Positions 57,181-64,000 of a stretch of 64,000 bases of DNA are shown here, piece after piece. Each line of letters opens with the position of its first letter. The first letter of the stretch is position 1. The notes under the pieces are model-generated. The model was not told where the DNA came from. It was given only the letters and a program-made list of their open reading frames with translations, and did no database searches. Source of the DNA: Capsicum annuum (Eukaryota > Streptophyta > Magnoliopsida > Solanales > Solanaceae); the NCBI RefSeq assembly GCF_002878395.1, contig NC_061121.1, positions 130,545,946 through 130,609,945 of the forward strand, read 5' to 3'. Position numbers and translations under genes: made by a program.

Positions 57181-60100
57181 TGTCACAACTAAATTTATAA
57201 GACATTATGGTACCTCCTAAATCCCATAAGAAAGTAAGACAAACCATAAACCGGAGCAAACTCAATGGGTTAATTCAGTAGGAAATGCCCAACATAGGCA
57301 AAATTTTAAGATCATAATTTATAAATAACAAAGGTTCTAGATACAACAAATAGTCACTACAAGATATCAATCCCACAACCTAGTAGAGCTAATTTAAGAG
57401 CATTTAATAGTGTTAATACAACTCAAATTATAGAATAGTCAATACATCTGCCTTGAAGCAACACTCAAAATAAAGATAGAGAGAAATAGGTGACTAGATC
57501 ATCAAAAGCACACCTTATCTCATAAAAGCAATAACCACATGAACAACGGTTAATGATAATAGGTAGAACTCAGATGTTCAACAAAAAGGTAGAAAATTAT
57601 AGTATGAGTACCAAGACAACAGGTACTCAGTAGGCATCATCGTCCTACTAAGCTAAATCATGATTTATGTATAATAAAATGTAAGATAGCATAACTAATT
57701 AAGGATACAGAAATGAACCTAAATCATCTCCAAAATTGCTATACATAATAAGCAATTAAGTCAAAATAATAATATAACATAAGGCATTAACACATGCCAA
57801 CCGATATTCGAACATAATAAGCTAATAAATCAAAATAATAACATATCATAAAGCATTAACATAAGCAACACAAACTACAAAATTGGCTACCATACATTAA
57901 TTGATCAAAAATGTAATGAACTCATGACAATCTCCCATATGCCTTGAGAGTACACCTAAGAGGAGAAGAAAACAATAAACTATCATTATAGCTAACTTTA
58001 GTCGTCATTTAACCACCATCCCATAATTATCATCATTCAATAATTTACGATATTTCATAATTTACCAATATTTTATAATATACTCACATGCCATAGTGCT
58101 ACCATCATTGAATCAAATCATAATTAATTATCACTAGTTATCGATCTATGAGCTAACTATCTTTTATTAACTAATATCTTTGATTAGTAACCATCATATA
58201 GCCTCTAGACATTATTAAAAAACTATTCTCCACATATCCACTAACCATCATATATAAGATAACCATTATTTATCAGCTAACATCATTTATCAACTAATAT
58301 CATTTATTAACTAATCACGATTTACCAACTAATCCCCGTTTATCAACTAGACATTGTTAGACACTCAAGCAACATCCACACTTCTCCATATTTAGCACTA
58401 ATAATCAACTATACCATTTTATAAATATGTATCACTTACTAACTATAACTAGCACCACTAATGTCAAAAACATAAAAAAATTTCATATAAGTAGACATAA
58501 GCATATAGTTGCCATACGTATGACATAGCCGAACTTGAATCGGTATATTAACACATAGGCAGATCAATATAATCATCCTCTATACTTTTAGTGTATCAAT
58601 ATCATCACAATCATCCTTCATCCTTTCTGGGTATCATTATATCATCACAATATCCTCCGTCATTACCAGGCATCAATATATCATCATAATCATCCTCCAA
58701 CCTCCCTGTGTATCAACATATCAACAAAATATTCTCCATTCTTACCCCACATCAATATATCGTCATAATAATCCTCCAGACTTATTGGGTTTCAATATCA
58801 TCATAGTATCCTTCATCCTTGTCGAATATATTCAATATTAACATCATCTTCTAGAATTTAACTATATATATAATGAATGCCATAATTGCCAATATAGTCA
58901 GGCATCAAGATTTCAAACATGATTCATGGTATAATATAATAAACTAAGTTGGAATAAAAATGTAGCACAAATAAAATACGATTCTAACATCACCAATAAG
59001 GATGCTTTCTAACATGATTACTTGCATAAATGTTTAGCATGATCATAGTCATAAGAAATATTATGAGCAATGACATATAAATAATATAATCCATTACCTA
59101 TCATTAGCATAAAAGGTCGTTTATAAATAGCTTGATCAATAGCTAATCCAAAGCATAATTTATTACTTATTCATAGGATAGTTAATAACATGATTTGTCT
59201 TAGACAATATTATAGTCAAGAGCTCAATCAATGGTATATGTGGTAGCTCAATCAATAGACAAAGTAATAGCATAATTTGTAGCTAGTCATAAGCTTAACC
59301 AATAAATCAGAATTATGGCATAATCTTATAGGTATTTCTTTCAATACCATCCATCGTAGCCAACAAGTTCAAGGTTTGTCAATATTGTCTCAAAAGGGTA
59401 TTCTCTAAGCATTTAATAAGCGTATAAGGGTTTCAAGATAGTTATTCATTAATCCTGGCTTATGGTGGGTCAAAGAGCCCACTTTTAAATCCCCAAAATA
59501 AATTCAAAGACAAACACTACCCTGTACTAAGATATGGTATCCAAATCCATACTTAGATGTATAATAAGCCACCATTAATCCTAATTTAGATATCCTTCTC
59601 AAGTACTTAAGCTAATTCAAATAGAAACTGAGACAACCTATTAATGTAAGCAACTAAGGACAATTTAACCTAAGCATTAGTGTCTAAAGAATTCTTAACT
59701 AAATTAATTATTCTTAGGCATTCCCATGCTAAATATGAGTAATAAAGTCCAATTCACCTAAAGTATAAGGAAAACAAGTTAATTGTTTCAACTGTAGTAT
59801 TTTAAAATAGCCTAAATGGTCCGACAAACCAAGTCTTGCATTTCATCATTCCAACATCTAAAACACATCCATAATCTAACACAATATGATAAGAATACTA
59901 TGAGATAGCTCAATTTAACAAAGGATAAACCTAGCCTACACCAACGTAGAAGAAAGCTTGACGAATTGCTAAACCACAACCTTTTCCCTTCCTAAAAGTC
60001 TTTTCAAAATGCAAAGCTATCATAAACACATTCTACTCATCAATATCAAAATAATGATACCCATATTACACCATTGTGCTTTAGGTCCAAAAATTACCTC

Positions 60101-60684
60101 AAAAACCTCATATGGGTCCCACTTATAAAAATCATGTTTCTGACACCAACCCAACATTCTTACAAGATCAAAGAATTATTACAATTAAAAATAGGTGAAA
60201 AACAAGCTAAATGGGGGATAAAATCAAGACCTAATGGTTATGGGGTTTTGAGCAAAAAAATAAGAAATATCACAAAGAAAAGAGTGAATTCTTACCTCAA
60301 ATCAGAAGATAATCATAGAAATAAATGTTAATCTAGCTTCTCAAGCACCCAAAAGATTCAATTTTAAGCTTCCACACTATTCTATGGTTTATCTCTTAAT
60401 GGAAAAGGTGGAAAATATTCAAAATCATGGAAAAGCGCACTATTTTTACCCAATCTAGGTTCTCGGGAGTTGCTATAGCGACCCTAAGGTATGCGATCAC
60501 ACTACTTAAAGGCTGTATAGTTAGTCAAAATTATGACCACTACTATGCGATCACAGTACCACGATCACAACCTAAGGATGGAGATCACAGCTGCATCAAT
60601 TGATAGTTGAAGACTTTTAAATCTTCTAAGTCACCACCAAGACATCGAGGTTCATCTCGAATTCTTTATATGAAAATAAGCTAT
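57181..60684 (-). repeat. 5' LTR of the facing element, main part
   Basis: The reverse complement follows LTR copy B (about 5450-8498) and the right half of copy A. The LTR continues at 62209 after a solo-LTR insertion. U3 near 60470-60600 contains repeated GCGATCAC/GATCACA words. Cut-down versions of the TATTGATACCC phrases of copies A and B are seen at 58560-58830. Confidence 0.8.
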
Positions 60685-62208
60685 TATTACGACCCGAGAC
60701 TACCCCCTAGTCGTAATACGGTACTTGGAATCTTAAGTGATCCCAAGATAACCTGTGAACTTGCATATCTCTTAAGTAATTAATTTATATTATATAAAAA
60801 CTAAGTTTACTGAGAGGAAACATCATCATGAGAAAGTCTGAAAAAAGTAATACTGATAAAGTTTACAACATGATAAAACTAAAGAAAGAACTTAAATTAC
60901 ACGAATGACTTTGACTAACCATCTATGAAGACTATACTATACTGACTATAGATAGCTGGGACATGCCTCCAACTACCACTAATCAATACATATGAATAAT
61001 AATAAGACAGTAAATGAACTACAACTGATTGGAGTCTTCAAAAAAAAGAACTCATCGACTTTTGGCTAGAAGGTGCAAACTAGCTGATTATGATGTGTGG
61101 GCTACATCTAGTACCTAAATTATGAGACAATGTAGAACATAGACATATATATGGATCAGTACTTTTGAATGTACTGAGTAAGTGGGGGGTGAATGGAATA
61201 ATTAAAAATCTATAGATACATAATCTTAAAACAAGCATGCTAAGTACAAGTAGACTCAACAAGAAATTGAAATCAATTGAAAGATGAAGTATCTTAAAAC
61301 ATGAGTAACAAACATATTTTGATAAAATGGTGAATTACTACACTTAGGTTAATTTCTTATATCTTTACTTTTGTAGAATAAGAAAAATTGAAGCTGGGAA
61401 GCGAAAACTATTAATACCCCAAAAGAGGGTTTTTTGGCTCAATGGGTGAAAGAAGCCATTGATGAATACCCCAAAAGAGGATTTTTTGGCTCATGGGTGA
61501 AATTAGAACCTGAATCCTTGAATTCTTAAGGAAGAAATCTTGAATTTTTTGTTCTTGGGAGGAGATGCTTGAATTATATCATTATTGGGAAGGGGGTAGG
61601 GATTATACATAAGTTATTTTGATGATAATGGTCAAATAATTCCCATTTTAGCATTATAAATTGTGTTTTGGATGACTGGGTTGAAGGGAAAGGACCAAAT
61701 TACCCCTTGGATCCTTCGATCAAGAATACTAGAGGAATAAACCTCGTGTCATGACCCTATTCTATGGGAATGTCCCTAGGGATGAAACCCTAATTCTGGG
61801 GAATAGCCCTCCCGAAGTGGAGCTATCGCGGACCCTTACTGTTTTACAGAAAAATGATTATAACTTTTTGTTCGGGTATCAGATTAAGGCAAAATTGGTA
61901 TTGATGGAAAGATAATTCAATTATATATAAATTGGTGAGTATTGAGCTGGAAAATTACAAATATGTCAAAAGTTATATAAATACAAAGTATACGTTTGTA
62001 GAATCGAATACCAAAATTTGGCCGAATCAAAGGCTCTTAGTTCAACGTTGCTCTAAGTGATTCCTATGAACATTTTTCACCAAATAAGAACTTCACAGGC
62101 TAGGATAAATATCATGACACATGTATTCAAATACAAATCATTGTATTAGAGTTTTCACACATAGGAACGATGGTTCAATATCTAGCTAAAAAATGTAGGG
62201 TGTTATAA
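60685..62208 (-). repeat. solo LTR (1.52 kb) inside another LTR
   Basis: On the minus strand it starts TATAACACCCTACATTTTTT and ends GGGTCGTAATA. Flanking 5-bp duplications are GCTAT (60680-60684) and ACTAT (62209-62213), one mismatch. Around 61140-61200 it has the CCCCCCACTTACTCAGTACATTC block also seen at 212 and 54020, so it belongs to the broad family of 1-732. No internal region. Confidence 0.75.
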
Positions 62209-62640
62209 CTATATAACCATACCAAATTAAACATTCTAGATAGGATAGTGCATTTTCTACATGAGGTAGTTTTGAAAAATATAGGTCCCACACTATATTT
62301 CTAATTTCTATAATTTTTGACCAATAACTCAAAATGATCTTGTGTTCCTTAGGACCCAAACCAAAGGTCTACCTAGCCTGAGATCCAAAGTGCTGGCACA
62401 GTTAAAATTATCGTACAAGGTTTTTTTACTGAAGCTTCTAACCGGTGGACATTTGGAACAAGAGAAGACTTCTGAATAGAAAGTGGCTCTAAAATCATAT
62501 GAACTGCCTGGTAACCAAATTGTCAGTCCTAGAAAGTAATAAATTACATGGGGTAGCTATAGAAAAGACCTAACGGTAAAAATATGCAGAAATATGTAAA
62601 CTGACCTGAAGGGTCATTATAAAAACAAATAACCTAATTA
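62209..62640 (-). repeat. 5' LTR of the facing element, U3 end
   Basis: This continues the LTR interrupted at 60684. Read on the minus strand it matches 4760-5110 of copy B (GTGGGACC, GGCTAGG.AGA, GTGCCA, AGAGCCA) and resembles 42300-42560 of the 3' LTR above. The upper limit is not sharp. Confidence 0.65.
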
Positions 62641-62739
62641 ATAGAATCATAATTCAAATTCTCATGTAATTCACAAGACTAAACCTTAATTCAAGCATCA
62701 TAAGATCTAATCAACAAATTAAAATTTTCAACTTAATTA

Positions 62740-63478
62740 AAAATCTTATGCTTGGAAGGTGTATAAGAAGTGATATTAAGACATTCCATCCTTATCATAC
62801 TATTGCTTTGTATCTTTTTCATTTCTCTTATGTTTTTGTTGTTGTTGATATATATATATATATATATATATACATATTTGTGTTTCAATACTTTTATACT
62901 ATTATTATAGTTGTATTATATTATTGTTAGGACATATAACTTGGGCCTCTATTACGAACTTTTAAGTTTGCAGGTTGAAACATGCTCATAATATCTTTTA
63001 TGTGTTTTATTTTAAATCTGCTTTGGTTGCACTATGATACCTATTAACTACAAGTGCATCATATTCACTCCTGCTTTCTGTACCCTTTCATGTAAATCCC
63101 TATTTGAGTGCGACCTACAAAGACTGAGATCATGCTATGTTGATACTCATTCAAAGTACTGGTGTGCTCCTGATTTGATGCATGATTGAGGCATAATCGT
63201 ATCTTTATCTTGACATTATTTTGTAATCTAAGAAAGAATTATGTATCTTCATATTCTATGTTAGTTATTAGTTTTCTTACTCATAACACTAGATTTTAGA
63301 ATTTGAGGTATATTTTTGGATTTCTTCAATACATATATGTCCTGAATTTATTTTAAAGTATTATATATGGGTGTTCTTTATCTTTTTCTACATTTCTTTC
63401 TCTTTTGGGTGCTTTTCTTATCTATGAACATTGGATTAGCATAGTTTCCATCATGACTTTAAATTTTGGGTCATGATA
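62740..63478 (+). repeat. 3' part of an LTR of the next element
   Basis: AT-rich DNA with an AT microsatellite (62848-62872), ending GGGTCATGATA at about 63478 just before a primer-site-like sequence. The match to other LTRs is loose (GTACTGGTGTGCTCC near 63157). The left limit is arbitrary. The frame 62748-62930 is low-complexity and not a gene. Confidence 0.45.
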
Positions 63479-63480
63479 AA

Positions 63481-63496
63481 TCTGTATTAGAGTGCT
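63481..63496 (+). other. possible primer binding site
   Basis: TCTGTATTAGAGTGCT after the LTR end resembles TTGGTATTAGAGC. Weak on its own, supported by the gag-like start 200 bases on. Confidence 0.45.
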
Positions 63497-63686
63497 AGGT
63501 TCCCCAGTATCATAAGTAAAAGAGCAAGGTGTGTAATAGGGACCATTAGATCAATAATTTGATATCTATAACCATCTCTGGAGGAGTACCAAATATTTTT
63601 AAAATAAATATCGCTAAAAAGATTCATTATCATGTCCATTATTCATGATAATATAATAATCTTATATTCCACTTTTTTACATAGAT

Positions 63687-64000
63687 GTTGAGGACTAGAT
63701 CTAGATTTTTGTAAGATATTGAGCAAACATCTGCTGTTAGAGCCTTATCAGAGGATATGTCATTGGTGGTGGCCAAGATAGAGTTGAGGTCGGGCACAAG
63801 ATGACTCTAACTTGAGAATAATCTAGAGTGTCCTCCCAAATAATTGATATTGATTATGATGAGGTATATTATTTGTTACACGATAAGGGTCTATCCTAAA
63901 GCCCTCAGGTTTCTTTAGTAATCCAATATTGTATGATCTATTAATTTATCATTAGGGCCATTTGGATGGAATTCTCGAGCAGGTATTCTATCGAGTATAT
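63687..64000 (+). pseudogene. possible gag start running off the window
   Basis: The ATG at 63687 (MLRTRSRFL then a stop) resembles the MARTR/MVRTR start of chromovirus gag proteins. Further in, EQTSAVRALSEDM fits a degenerate N-terminal part. Stops are frequent. Only the position after an LTR and primer site makes it more than chance. Confidence 0.35.

Noticed and set aside
62748..62930. 60-codon frame with an Ile-Tyr repeat
   Set aside because: Low-complexity translation of an AT microsatellite in an LTR.
1..64000. tRNA or rRNA genes and organelle DNA insertions
   Set aside because: I looked for cloverleaf-like arms with A and B boxes and for rRNA core words and saw none outside the SINE. 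A tRNA scan would be decisive.

Overview
This 64-kb window is repeat-only plant nuclear DNA. I found no intact host gene, no rRNA or tRNA gene and no CRISPR array. The family is almost certainly Solanaceae. The evidence is a TS-type SINE, MITEs of kinds I know from Solanaceae, long-LTR Tekay/Del-type Ty3/gypsy elements stacked on each other, a CACTA terminus, and an endogenous pararetrovirus whose gene order (coat, movement, protease, reverse transcriptase/RNase H, last ORF) resembles cavemoviruses and solendoviruses. The abundance of Del-type elements would suit a pepper-like genome, but the genus is inference.

Layout. 1-4.7 kb: three LTR fragments end to end, then a 1.4-kb repeat with a gag-like relic. 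4.7-8.5 kb: a long LTR, followed by a second copy of that 1.4-kb repeat. This second copy is split by a complete but dead 10.7-kb Ty3/gypsy element (8741-19416, 5-bp target duplication) and by a 2.3-kb Tat/Athila-type fragment (19861-22170). 22.9-24.2 kb: a short tandem repeat, an LTR fragment, a TS SINE and a LINE 3' end. 24.2-27.6 kb: one end of a CACTA transposon with palindromic subterminal repeats, a possible last exon, a 1.5-kb array of CACTA-containing repeats and a 74-bp triplication. 27.6-29.4 kb: a truncated LTR. 29.4-37.7 kb: the pararetrovirus on the minus strand, containing a 100-N assembly gap. 37.7-39.2 kb: low-copy-looking DNA with a hAT-type MITE. 39.2-52.2 kb: a minus-strand Ty3/gypsy element whose integrase is split by a 2.8-kb solo LTR and whose 3' LTR holds a 552-bp hAT-type element. 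52.2-62.6 kb: two 5' LTR-gag halves facing each other head to head, the right LTR again split by a solo LTR. 62.7-64 kb: the end of another LTR, a primer binding site and the start of a gag gene that runs off the window.

Nothing here works as a pathway. All retroelement coding regions carry stops and frameshifts, and the LTR-element RT and integrase active sites that I could read are mutated. The viral copy is the best preserved: its RT active-site motif is intact despite several stops. The most useful signals are structural: target duplications that date nested insertions, a 943-bp internal gag duplication, the CACTA-word array, a second protease-like domain in the virus, the duplicated sequence flanking the gap, and LTR U3 regions that each carry a different palindromic word.
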